Shown here one piece after another: positions 41,494 to 50,654 of a DNA stretch of 64,000 nt. The notes beneath the pieces were generated by a model. The model was not told the origin of the DNA and did no database searches. It saw only the letters and a list, made by a program, of their open reading frames with translations. Numbering within the stretch: position 1 is the first letter of the stretch; the number at the start of each line of letters is the position of its first letter. This DNA comes from an uncultured Alphaproteobacteria bacterium (lineage in GTDB: Bacteria; Pseudomonadota; Alphaproteobacteria; HIMB59): contig CACLVL010000002.1 of assembly GCA_902610415.1 (NCBI GenBank), positions 1 through 64,000 of the forward strand, in the 5' to 3' direction. A program made the translations under genes and the position numbers.

Positions 41494-43148
41494 TGCAAAT
41501 AGATTTAAGAAAACCAGAATTTGTTATGAAATTAGACCGATTAGGGTCTTTTCATCAATCTAAATTGTCTTTTCTAAGAAGCTTTATAAGAGAATTTAAG
41601 AATTGGGAATTTAAAACTAAAGAATTCAACTTAGATAATCGAGGCTTTGGTCATATTGTTTATGTTGTAAATAATGGGCAAAAACAATACTCCCTAATTT
41701 GCTTTTCAAATCATATTGAAGATAGTGAAAGATCTGATCGAGTTATAGCTACGAAATGGGATGCATCTTTTGTTTTATTTGATGGAGTTCCAGCTAAAGA
41801 GGATATTGAAAGGCTTAAAGCTAATGTTCCCCTCCAAGAGCAGGGAAGAGTGAGTGAAAAGGAACTTTGCCTATCTCGAGCTAACAAATCAGTACGTGTT
41901 TTTGAACATGTGGTAGATAAACTGTCTAAAGGTATACAACCTGATACTAAGCTTCTATACAGTGTGGGTTATCTTTATAGAACTACTGCAGTTTATGGCT
42001 CTGGAAAATTTGGATTAGCTGATCGAGTTAAAATTCAAGATAGAGAAGAGCTTAAAGGGCCATTTAGATTGGAGATGATGCTTGTATACCTTGCAAGACA
42101 ATTTACTTTCGATGTCGTCAACCATGTGGCTCACTTTCGCTCTCCAAATAAGGCAATTAAACTTAGCGAAGATATTGCTAGAAATTTAGGTATTGGTAAT
42201 TCTACAGGTTTGGGAATGGCACCCTTTATAGTAAATCATCCAGCTTTATTAAATCAGTGGATCATTGCAAAAGAAAAAGCATTAAAAGCCATTCGATCAA
42301 TTTTATCTGTGAGTCAAAAAGATAAAGATATTTTTGAGTCATATCTTTCTGCTATTCAAGAGAATATTAAATATTGGAAAACGGAGAGTGATTACCAAAA
42401 GAAAAAAAATAAACAGCTTTTAAAGGACTTAGATAGTTTTCAAAATTTTTATTCAACATATTCCTTGAAAAATTATTTTTGGAATTCTATTTACGAGTGG
42501 ACAGAAGCAAATACTCAATCTGAATGCTGTGAGTTTATTGTTTCATTAATGATGGAGGTTTATCCAGATATTGTAGAACCTCTCAGTTATGAAATGTCTA
42601 TAAATGAAGATAAGTACTTTGATATTGATACATCAAAGACAATTTATGAGGTGTGTAAATTAATTGAAAATCAATATACCTGGTTGCTAAATATTGATTT
42701 TGATAACAAAGAAAATATTTTTAATTTTTGGTATTACTCAAAAAATAAACAAGAGCCTCGGATGTCAGATAGATTTTCTGAGGAAGGCTCAGAATTAGAG
42801 CTGCCCCTAGCTATAGCAAGAGATATAAGTGCACTTTATGGTGATTTAAAATCTTATGATTTAAAAAGAGACTTAGGCTATTATTTGTTAAAAAGTCAAG
42901 AATATCGACATATATTAAGAAGAGTCCTGGTATGTGAAAAACTGCCCTACTCAGAAATTCAAGATAACACTATCTCAAAAACTTTAATCCCAGTTGATAT
43001 GATACGACTAAAGTTATCCTTTTTTGGTGCAACACGATTTGATCCTCGTTCTGATCGATGGGTAAGAATTACTATGTATCAAGGTGCTCCCTTAATGAAA
43101 GAAATAAGTACATCTAACGATACGTGGTCTTACAAAAAGATAGCTTAA
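41493..43148 (+). CDS. Uncharacterised ~551-aa protein
   Basis: Long ORF starting within the TGA of the upstream gene (TGATG); no motif recognised. Confidence 0.85.
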   Translation: MQIDLRKPEFVMKLDRLGSFHQSKLSFLRSFIREFKNWEFKTKEFNLDNRGFGHIVYVVNNGQKQYSLICFSNHIEDSERSDRVIATKWDASFVLFDGVPAKEDIERLKANVPLQEQGRVSEKELCLSRANKSVRVFEHVVDKLSKGIQPDTKLLYSVGYLYRTTAVYGSGKFGLADRVKIQDREELKGPFRLEMMLVYLARQFTFDVVNHVAHFRSPNKAIKLSEDIARNLGIGNSTGLGMAPFIVNHPALLNQWIIAKEKALKAIRSILSVSQKDKDIFESYLSAIQENIKYWKTESDYQKKKNKQLLKDLDSFQNFYSTYSLKNYFWNSIYEWTEANTQSECCEFIVSLMMEVYPDIVEPLSYEMSINEDKYFDIDTSKTIYEVCKLIENQYTWLLNIDFDNKENIFNFWYYSKNKQEPRMSDRFSEEGSELELPLAIARDISALYGDLKSYDLKRDLGYYLLKSQEYRHILRRVLVCEKLPYSEIQDNTISKTLIPVDMIRLKLSFFGATRFDPRSDRWVRITMYQGAPLMKEISTSNDTWSYKKIA

Positions 43149-43744
43149 TGCACTCCTTATATGAAATTGAAACAACAATTAAGAGATCATCGCGTGCTAA
43201 GGGCTTAAGTTGGGGCGTTTCTGAGGAGGCTGGAAAAGCAGTAAGAGTATTAGAGCAATCTAAATTTCAAGGATTAGAAAGTTTTAAAAGACTAGTTGAT
43301 TTAGATCTAACTAAGCTTAATAAACTTTTGGATGTAGATCAATCTGATACCAGCAACCTTTGCCCCATACATTTTGGAATTTTTTTTCTTGACCAATCTC
43401 ATAATAAAGACTTACATCGTATTCATCAATTCAAGAATATAAATGAGCCACTATTAATTTTTCCTTTCTTATCTAAGTCAGCAAAAAATAATTTACTCTA
43501 TTTTGATTTAAAGTCATCAGTTTTAAATTTTACAATAAGTCCTGGGGATATTTTTTTTATAGATCAAAATGTGGTTCCTAATAATTTATCAGATTTTTCT
43601 TTAACCATTTCAACTCAAAGGAAAAGCCTATATGACCAAAGTTCTTGGGATTATCTATATAAACTATCACTTGAAACTTTTGTTGAAGAGACAGAAGAGA
43701 AGAAAATTTCTGGAGCTGGTGCTGGTTTAACAGATAATGATTAG
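43148..43744 (+). CDS. DUF3726-like protein of unknown function
   Basis: Start MHSLYEIETTIKRSSRAKGLSWGVSEEAGKAVR overlaps the upstream stop (TAATG); C-terminal GAGAGLTDND. Confidence 0.65.
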   Translation: MHSLYEIETTIKRSSRAKGLSWGVSEEAGKAVRVLEQSKFQGLESFKRLVDLDLTKLNKLLDVDQSDTSNLCPIHFGIFFLDQSHNKDLHRIHQFKNINEPLLIFPFLSKSAKNNLLYFDLKSSVLNFTISPGDIFFIDQNVVPNNLSDFSLTISTQRKSLYDQSSWDYLYKLSLETFVEETEEKKISGAGAGLTDND

Positions 43745-44792
43745 TAGAAATATATCAGGAATTACAGTTATTTGTCTTATTTACATATTTGCAATTTTTT
43801 TAAGACAACCCTTTAGTTATATTTTAAATATATCGGTTCTGCCATTAAGTTTACTATGTCTTATTTTGGGAATATTGTTCTTCAATTTATTTCAATTTTC
43901 AGAAAAAATTCTAGAAGGACGTGATTTTATAAAAAAAAATATTCTTCAATTAGCGATAGTATTGTTGGGTATAAAAATAAGTTTTACACAACTTGCTAGC
44001 GTTAGTGTTCAATCATTAGGGATAATAATAATCACAATTTTGTTGATATTATTGACATATTTAGCCCTCTCAAAGTTATGGCCTGTTCAAAAAGAGATCT
44101 CAAAATTATTGGCAATTGGGACGTCAATTTGCGGTGTTACAGCAATAATGATCTCATCTAATGTTTTAAAATCTAAAGATTATGATGTTGTTACAGCAGT
44201 ATTGATTGTTGTTCTTTGGGGCAGCTTAGCTGTATTGGCTTATCCTTTTTTTATAGAGTGGTATTTTATATCAGATCTAGCTAAGGGGATTTTTTTAGGT
44301 GTAGGTATCCATGATACAAGTCAGGTATTGGCTGCTGCAATGGTGCATAATGATTTATACCAAAATAATAAAGTTCTTGAAATCGCTACTATTACTAAAC
44401 TACTCAGAAATTTATTTCTAGTAATATTAATTCCATGTTTAGTTATTTTAAAAAATAGTGCAGAAAAAACCCCTTCTAAAAATTTATCAATTTTGGATAA
44501 AATTAAAAATTCAATACCACTATTTGTAATAGGGTTTATTGTTTTAATTATTATTCGTGCAGTTATAGATAGTTATTATTTAAGTTCTGTGACTTGGATA
44601 AATATTTTAGAAATTTTAGAAAATGTATTTACTATTTTTTTTGGTTTGGCATTAACTGCTCTTGGAGCTTCAATTAATTTGAAAAAAATATTCAGTCAAA
44701 GCTTTGTCCCAATAGCAATTGGAATGATTTATAGTCTTGTAAGTTTTTTCACCATATGTATTTTAATTTTTATTTTAGGACTAAACATCTAA
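43737..44792 (+). CDS. YeiH-type putative sulfate/sulfite exporter family transporter
   Basis: LAIGTSICGVTAIMISSNVLKSKDYDVVTAVLIVVLWGSLAVLAYPF, GIHDTSQVLAAAMVHN. Confidence 0.85.
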   Translation: MISRNISGITVICLIYIFAIFLRQPFSYILNISVLPLSLLCLILGILFFNLFQFSEKILEGRDFIKKNILQLAIVLLGIKISFTQLASVSVQSLGIIIITILLILLTYLALSKLWPVQKEISKLLAIGTSICGVTAIMISSNVLKSKDYDVVTAVLIVVLWGSLAVLAYPFFIEWYFISDLAKGIFLGVGIHDTSQVLAAAMVHNDLYQNNKVLEIATITKLLRNLFLVILIPCLVILKNSAEKTPSKNLSILDKIKNSIPLFVIGFIVLIIIRAVIDSYYLSSVTWINILEILENVFTIFFGLALTALGASINLKKIFSQSFVPIAIGMIYSLVSFFTICILIFILGLNI

Positions 44793-45344
44793 TTAAATTA
44801 AATTTTCTAAAGATTTTAATTTACTTCTTACATTTTCATCGTGGGGAAGTATTTTTTCAAGCTCTTTATATGTATAGTAAGCCTTACTTTTTTTATTTTG
44901 TTTCTCATAAACTAAAGCCAAAACTCTTAATGCATCAAAATGTCTTGGCTCAAAAGACAAAACACTTAGGAGATCTACACGTGCCTCGTTGATTTCTCCC
45001 TGATAATAATGAACGATCGCTCTTTGGTAATAAGCATCCATAAAATCTTCTTGTTCAAGAATTATGAGAGATAAGTAATCTTCCGCCTCTTGGTATTGCC
45101 TAAACCTTATAAAATGCCCGATATTACTCATTTTTTGTTGTATTTCTTCACTTTTTGAAATTTTCCAAATTCTCATAATAGCGCCCTTAATTTCTTCTTG
45201 GGACTCCTCATCTAGTGGTTCTTTTAATAATTCTATTAAATAGTCCACACGATCTGAATCGCTGTTTGCATATACCTGAGATATACAAATTTGGTATGAT
45301 AATAATACTAAAATAATAAAAAAATATCGTTTGCTTTGTATCAA
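44793..45344 (-). CDS. Exported TPR-repeat protein
   Basis: N-terminal signal-like segment; AYYQRAIVHYYQGEINEARVDLLSVLSFEPRHFDALRVLALVYEKQ. Confidence 0.75.
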   Translation of the reverse strand: MIQSKRYFFIILVLLSYQICISQVYANSDSDRVDYLIELLKEPLDEESQEEIKGAIMRIWKISKSEEIQQKMSNIGHFIRFRQYQEAEDYLSLIILEQEDFMDAYYQRAIVHYYQGEINEARVDLLSVLSFEPRHFDALRVLALVYEKQNKKSKAYYTYKELEKILPHDENVRSKLKSLENLI

Positions 45345-45373
45345 GAATACATATTAACTAAATTCGAAATTTT

Positions 45374-46480
45374 ATGAACCATTTAATCGCTAAAAGTGCT
45401 CGACTTCGCTCCACACCCTATACCAAAAGAATAGAAAAGTATGGAGTTCAATCCTACACAGTTTACAATCATATGATTTTACCAGCATCTTTTAAAGGGA
45501 TAGAGGAAGACTGTCTTCATCTTAAAAACAATGTTCAAGTTTGGGATGTGTCTGTAGAAAGGCAAGTCCAATTTAAAGGCCCTGATGCTGCAAAGCTTAC
45601 ACAGCTTATTACTTGTAGAGATCTATCTAATGCAAAAGATTATCTTTGTTACTATGCTCCAATTATTGATGAAAAAGGAAAAATTCTTAATGATCCTTTA
45701 ATTATGAAGGTTGGTGATGATACTTGGTGGTTATCTATAGCCGATTCAGATATCTTATTATATGCAAAGGGTATTACCATTGGTATGAATTTAGATGTAG
45801 AAATTTCAGAGCCCAATGTCAATATATTAGCTGTACAAGGTCCTAAATCTTTTGATTTGATGGAGAGAGTCTTTGGAGAAGAAATAAAAAAATTAAAATT
45901 TTTTAATTTCAAAAGATATGAATTTCAAGGCCATAAATTGTTAATCGCAAGATCAGGTTGGTCGAAACAGGGTGGATTTGAAATTTATGTTGATGATGAT
46001 GAAGTTGGTCTAAATCTTTATGATAGCTTGATTAATAATGGAGAAGATTTAAATGTAAGACCAGGCTGTCCAAATTTAATTGAAAGGATTGAGGGAGGTC
46101 TGCTTTCTTTTGGAAATGATATGACTATGGAAGATACTCCCCTAGAATGTAGCCTAAATCCTTTTGTATCTTTTAATCCAGATATAAATTATTTAGGAAA
46201 ATCAATACTAGAAAAACAAAATCGAGAAGGAGTACAAAGATCATTAATTGGTTTAAAACTCAAGCTTGATAATTTAACTATAACAAAATACTTACCTATT
46301 CAATTAGATGGTCAGTTTATTGGCGAATTAAGATCTGGTTGTTTTAGCCCTGATTTTGGGTGTTGTCTTGGTATCGCAATGATACAAACCAAGTTTCAAA
46401 ATTTTAATGAAGTTAAGACACTATTGATTGATAATCTAGAAGTGCAATCACAGATGACGTCATTACCTTTTTCAAAATAG
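45374..46480 (+). CDS. dmdA: Dimethylsulfoniopropionate demethylase DmdA
   Basis: RLRSTPYTKRIEKYGVQSYTVYNHMILPASFKGIEED...LIARSGWSKQGGFEIYVDD...RPGCPNLIERIEGGLLSFGNDM; very close to the Pelagibacter-type DmdA as recalled. Confidence 0.88.
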   Translation: MNHLIAKSARLRSTPYTKRIEKYGVQSYTVYNHMILPASFKGIEEDCLHLKNNVQVWDVSVERQVQFKGPDAAKLTQLITCRDLSNAKDYLCYYAPIIDEKGKILNDPLIMKVGDDTWWLSIADSDILLYAKGITIGMNLDVEISEPNVNILAVQGPKSFDLMERVFGEEIKKLKFFNFKRYEFQGHKLLIARSGWSKQGGFEIYVDDDEVGLNLYDSLINNGEDLNVRPGCPNLIERIEGGLLSFGNDMTMEDTPLECSLNPFVSFNPDINYLGKSILEKQNREGVQRSLIGLKLKLDNLTITKYLPIQLDGQFIGELRSGCFSPDFGCCLGIAMIQTKFQNFNEVKTLLIDNLEVQSQMTSLPFSK

Positions 46481-46518
46481 CTATTGCATTCTTAAACTAA
46501 AAGTTTATCAATTCGCGG

Positions 46519-47784
46519 GTGTTTGGAACTATTTTAAATTCATGGGCACTTTTTAGTGGCTTTGGGCTAATAATGATTGCTCATACACTTCAAGGAACTT
46601 TACTAAACATCAATTCTGTTTTTTTTAATTTTACAGACTTTGAGATTGGCTATGTATTTACAGGATATTTCATAGGATTTCTGTTTAGCTCAATTCAATG
46701 TCCTAAACTTATTAAAAATGTTGGGCATATAAGAGTATTTGCAGCATTTGCATCTTTAGGATCAATAGCTATCTTATTGCATTGGATTTTTGTTGATCCA
46801 GTTCTTTGGTTAATCTTTAGAGTAATTACTGGTTTCTCATATGCTGCCATTTATATAGTTTGTGAGAGCTGGTTGAATGATCGAGCAGATAACCAAACAA
46901 GAGGCCAGTTGATTGGTTTCTATATGATTGTTTTATATATTTCTACAAGTATCGGGGTAATGTTAATAAATATAGGGACAACTACAGAAGCGCATCTTTA
47001 TATTCTATCATCTTTGTTGATATCCCTTGCATTGGTTCCTATATTGCTTACTAAGAAACCTGCTCCTGAATTCACAACACCTAAATTTTTAAGTCTTAAA
47101 GACTTATATAATAAATCACCTATGGCTTTTGTCGGCTCTTTTTCAATTGGAATGATTTATAGTGCTTTATTCGGTTTAATTGCAGTTTTTGGTGCTAAAA
47201 TTGGTTTTAGTATATTTCAAATTTCAATTTTAGTTTTTGTAAACATGTTTATTGGAGCTGTTTTTCAGTATCCTATTGGAAAAATCTCAGATCGTTATGA
47301 TCGAAGAACTATTTTATTTGTACTAAATTTGATAGCTATTGGCTCTTTATTACTGGCCTTGATATTTGGTTCATTCTCATTTTATGTTCTATTATTGTTT
47401 ATTGGTTTTCATTCTGCTGTTTCATTACCTTATTACGCTGTCGTTATTTCACATATGAACGATTTTTTGGAAAAAGACGAGATTGTTTCAGCAAGTTCAA
47501 CATTAACACTTGTTAATGCTTTAGGTATGGTAGCAGGTCCTATGTTAGCCTCAGGTTTTATGGCTTATTTTGGACCCTATGGTTTTTTTATTTATATGAT
47601 AGTAGTGTATTCTTTAGTGGCTCCTTATAATTATTTTAGAATTAGAGTGGGAAGAACTAGTGATATCTATTATGAAAATACACCTTCAATGATTGTTCCT
47701 AGAAATACATCTTCAATTGGGATGCAATTAGCAACAGAACAGATTATAAATAAAATTGAAGAGGGAGAGGAAATCTCACAGTGA
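46519..47784 (+). CDS. MFS transporter (YcaD-like)
   Basis: 12-TM; FRVITGFSYAAIYIVCESWLNDRADNQTRGQLIGFYM. Confidence 0.85.
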   Translation: MFGTILNSWALFSGFGLIMIAHTLQGTLLNINSVFFNFTDFEIGYVFTGYFIGFLFSSIQCPKLIKNVGHIRVFAAFASLGSIAILLHWIFVDPVLWLIFRVITGFSYAAIYIVCESWLNDRADNQTRGQLIGFYMIVLYISTSIGVMLINIGTTTEAHLYILSSLLISLALVPILLTKKPAPEFTTPKFLSLKDLYNKSPMAFVGSFSIGMIYSALFGLIAVFGAKIGFSIFQISILVFVNMFIGAVFQYPIGKISDRYDRRTILFVLNLIAIGSLLLALIFGSFSFYVLLLFIGFHSAVSLPYYAVVISHMNDFLEKDEIVSASSTLTLVNALGMVAGPMLASGFMAYFGPYGFFIYMIVVYSLVAPYNYFRIRVGRTSDIYYENTPSMIVPRNTSSIGMQLATEQIINKIEEGEEISQ

Positions 47785-48242
47785 TTATAGAGGATAAATT
47801 ACAAGAGTTAGGAATTGTTTTACCCAATCCCGCAAAACCAGCTGGAAGTTACAAACCTTGTGTAATAGTTGATAATACTGCATATATTTCAGGCCAAGGT
47901 CCTCTCCTTGAGGATGGAAGTTTTGCAAAAGGTGTTGTTGGTAAAGATTTGAGTTTGGAACTAGCTCAAGAACATGCACAAAAGTGTGGTTTGGCAATAT
48001 TATCTGCCTTAAAAAATGAAATCAAAGATCTAGATAGAGTAGAACAATTAATAAAGTTGACAGGTTTTGTGAACTGTTTAGATAATTTTACTCAACAACC
48101 TCAGGTTATTAATGGTTGTTCAGATTTAATGCAAAAGATCTTTGGCGAAAAGGGTATTCATGCTCGTGCAGCAGTTGGAGTGAATTCTCTTCCTTTAGGC
48201 TTCTCAGTTGAAATTGAAGCTATATTTAAAGTAACTCCTTAA
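47781..48242 (+). CDS. RidA/YjgF family protein
   Basis: AYISGQGPLLEDGSFAKGVVGKDLSLELAQEHAQKCGLAILSAL. Confidence 0.9.
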   Translation: MIIEDKLQELGIVLPNPAKPAGSYKPCVIVDNTAYISGQGPLLEDGSFAKGVVGKDLSLELAQEHAQKCGLAILSALKNEIKDLDRVEQLIKLTGFVNCLDNFTQQPQVINGCSDLMQKIFGEKGIHARAAVGVNSLPLGFSVEIEAIFKVTP

Positions 48243-48310
48243 TTTCTTAATTGACAAATATCATTAATTAACAAAAAATCTTTTTAAGAATTAATTTTGA
48301 GAGTAGCGCC

Positions 48311-49441
48311 ATGAAGGTTCAGTTTTCAAGTGACTCATTAAAAGTGACACACCAAAATCATGATTATGAATTACATCCTATTTGGCTAAGAGAAAGATTA
48401 CCAGGTCGTGAGTATGTCGACAAAGATACAAATCAAAGGCTCTACGAACCCTCTTCTATCAAATTAGATTTGCAAATTAAAACAGCAAAAATTTTAGAGG
48501 AAAAACTTGATATTGAATTCAATGATGGGGCTAAAGGGAAGTATAATATTAAAGATCTTCTAACAGAATTTGATAACGATAAAAACAAACGTGGCCCTTT
48601 ACCTAAAAGACTACTTTGGAACTCAGATTTAAAAGTATTTCCAAGTGTAGAATTTGAAGAAAATATGGTTGAGAGAGAGTCAATGTATAGACTTTTAGAG
48701 GAATTTTATAAATATGGTTTTGTAATTATTAAAAACGTACCAACAAAAAATCAGTATTTACTCAAATTTGTGAGATCTATAGGTCCTATTAAAGTGACTA
48801 ACTTTGGAGAGTATTTTGATGTAATGTCAAAACCTAACCCTAATGATTTAGCTTATAAGCCTATTGCTCTTCCTCCACATACGGACAATCCCTATAGAAA
48901 GCCAGCTGCGCCTGGCATTCAATTTTTACATTGTATTAAAAATGAGGTCAGTGGTGGTTTTTCGACTCTAGTAGATGGTTTTGCAGTTGCTGATTATATT
49001 AAGATCAATTACCCTGAAGCTTTCGAGTCTTTGACTAAAACTAATCTTAGATATCAATTTCAAGATAAAGATATTATTTTAGAAAACTGGGGAGAGCTTA
49101 TTGAGTTGGATAAAGAGGGAGACTATAAACAAGTAAGGTATAGTACAAGAGTTGATTATGTTCCGCCAATTAATCGAAAAAAACTTACAAATTTCTATAA
49201 AGCAAGAAAACTACTAAGTGATTTATATTCTTCATCAGATTTTGAGATTAAGTTTAAACTTAAAACCGGTGACATTATGATGTTTGATAATCATAGACTG
49301 CTTCATGGAAGAACTTCATACAATGCTAATGAAGGTGCTAGACACCTCCAGGGTTGTTATCTAGATTTTGACTCAACAGATGGCAAATTTAGACATTTGC
49401 ATAGAAAACACATTCAAAATGGATCTAAAAATTTTGGTTGA
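48311..49441 (+). CDS. Fe(II)/2-oxoglutarate dioxygenase, gamma-butyrobetaine-hydroxylase-like; probable TmpA
   Basis: N-term HPIWLRERLPGREYVD; Fe/2OG ligands HTD (PPHTDNPYR) and distal H (FDNHRLLHGR); overlaps an HD-domain gene. Confidence 0.85.
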   Translation: MKVQFSSDSLKVTHQNHDYELHPIWLRERLPGREYVDKDTNQRLYEPSSIKLDLQIKTAKILEEKLDIEFNDGAKGKYNIKDLLTEFDNDKNKRGPLPKRLLWNSDLKVFPSVEFEENMVERESMYRLLEEFYKYGFVIIKNVPTKNQYLLKFVRSIGPIKVTNFGEYFDVMSKPNPNDLAYKPIALPPHTDNPYRKPAAPGIQFLHCIKNEVSGGFSTLVDGFAVADYIKINYPEAFESLTKTNLRYQFQDKDIILENWGELIELDKEGDYKQVRYSTRVDYVPPINRKKLTNFYKARKLLSDLYSSSDFEIKFKLKTGDIMMFDNHRLLHGRTSYNANEGARHLQGCYLDFDSTDGKFRHLHRKHIQNGSKNFG

Positions 49442-50039
49442 TAAGTATGTAAAATTTAAACATATGAAAGAAGGTGATAAAAATGATTATTTATTACTTC
49501 AAGAGTATGAAGAAAAATATGTCTCTTTAACTTATGAGAGAATTATCGAAGAACTATCAAGACAAGGAAAAAATACTATGGAGGGCTATAAAATTTCCAG
49601 ACTGGATCATGGACTTCAATCAGCAACAAGAGCTTATAACGATGGGGCTGATATTGATTGGATTGTTGGAACATTACTTCACGATATTGGCGATGGACTT
49701 GCTCCTCAAAATCACGATAGATTTTCTGCTGAGGTCATAAGACCTTATGTTAGAGAAGAAGTAACTTGGGTGGTTGAGCATCATGGAATTTTTCAAATGA
49801 TTTACTACGCCCATCATTATGGTTGGGATAAAAATGCTAGGGATAAATTTAAAGATAATATTTATTTTCAAACATGCGCGGACTTCTGCGAAAGATGGGA
49901 TCAAAAATCTTTTGATCCAGAATATGAGAACAAAGATCTAGATTTTTTTAAACCCATGATAAAAGAGATTTTTAATAGACCTCCATACAAAGAGGAATTC
50001 ATTAAAAAAAGAGAAGTTTTGGGATTACCAAAAATTTAA
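49419..50039 (+). CDS. HD-domain mixed-valent diiron oxygenase-like protein; probable TmpB (PhnZ family)
   Basis: ISRLDHGLQSA, LLHDIGDGLAPQNHDRF, VVEHHGIFQ, ERWDQKSFD: H..HD..H..H..D array; overlaps upstream dioxygenase by 23 nt. Confidence 0.8.
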   Translation: MDLKILVDKYVKFKHMKEGDKNDYLLLQEYEEKYVSLTYERIIEELSRQGKNTMEGYKISRLDHGLQSATRAYNDGADIDWIVGTLLHDIGDGLAPQNHDRFSAEVIRPYVREEVTWVVEHHGIFQMIYYAHHYGWDKNARDKFKDNIYFQTCADFCERWDQKSFDPEYENKDLDFFKPMIKEIFNRPPYKEEFIKKREVLGLPKI

Positions 50040-50080
50040 GATTTGCAAATCTAGATTACTTAAAGTCAGTATAAAATCAC

Positions 50081-50605
50081 ATGAGAATTCTCTTGATAAC
50101 CTTAAGTGTATTACTCACAAATATAGGAAGTGTTATGGCGCAAAACTTACATAATTTTAGTATTCAAGATATTGATGGTAATCAAATTAGTTTGGATAAA
50201 TTTAAAGGAAAACCTGTTCTTCTTGTGAATACTGCTAGCAGATGTGGTTTTACTAAGCAGTATGCTAACTTGTCCAATCTTCATCGTGAATATTTAGATA
50301 AAAATTTAGTAATTATTGGAACTCCCTCTAACAGCTTTCGACAAGAGTTAGATGATGAAAAGGATGTTAAAGAGTTTTGTTTAGTTAACTATGATACAAA
50401 ATTTATCATTTCTGAAATCATTGATGTGAACGGTGAGGACGCCCATCCATTATACAGCTGGATGATGTCAACATATAATGAAACTCCAAAATGGAATTTT
50501 TATAAATATCTTTTTGATGGTGAGGGAAATTTAGTTAAAAGTTGGTCTTCAATGACTAAGCCTGATAGTTCGAAAATTACAGATTTAATAGATGACTTAA
50601 TATAA
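50081..50605 (+). CDS. Glutathione peroxidase family (Cys type)
   Basis: LLVNTASRCGFTKQYANL; WNFYKYLFD. Confidence 0.92.
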   Translation: MRILLITLSVLLTNIGSVMAQNLHNFSIQDIDGNQISLDKFKGKPVLLVNTASRCGFTKQYANLSNLHREYLDKNLVIIGTPSNSFRQELDDEKDVKEFCLVNYDTKFIISEIIDVNGEDAHPLYSWMMSTYNETPKWNFYKYLFDGEGNLVKSWSSMTKPDSSKITDLIDDLI

Positions 50606-50635
50606 TAAAAAGGGCGCGATAAGCGCCCTTTTTTA
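50606..50635. terminator. Bidirectional rho-independent terminator between convergent gpx and amt
   Basis: AAAAGGGCGC-GATAA-GCGCCCTTTTTT. Confidence 0.92.
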
Positions 50636-50654
50636 GGAGTACTATAAATAAGAA

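Noticed and set aside
48311-49441. Annotation as a carnitine-biosynthesis gamma-butyrobetaine hydroxylase
   Set aside because: The overlapping PhnZ/TmpB-like HD gene and the lack of N-terminal Cys ligands favour a TmpA-type role.
49534-49740. 68-aa ORF inside the HD-domain gene
   Set aside because: Alternate frame overlapping conserved metal-ligand motifs.
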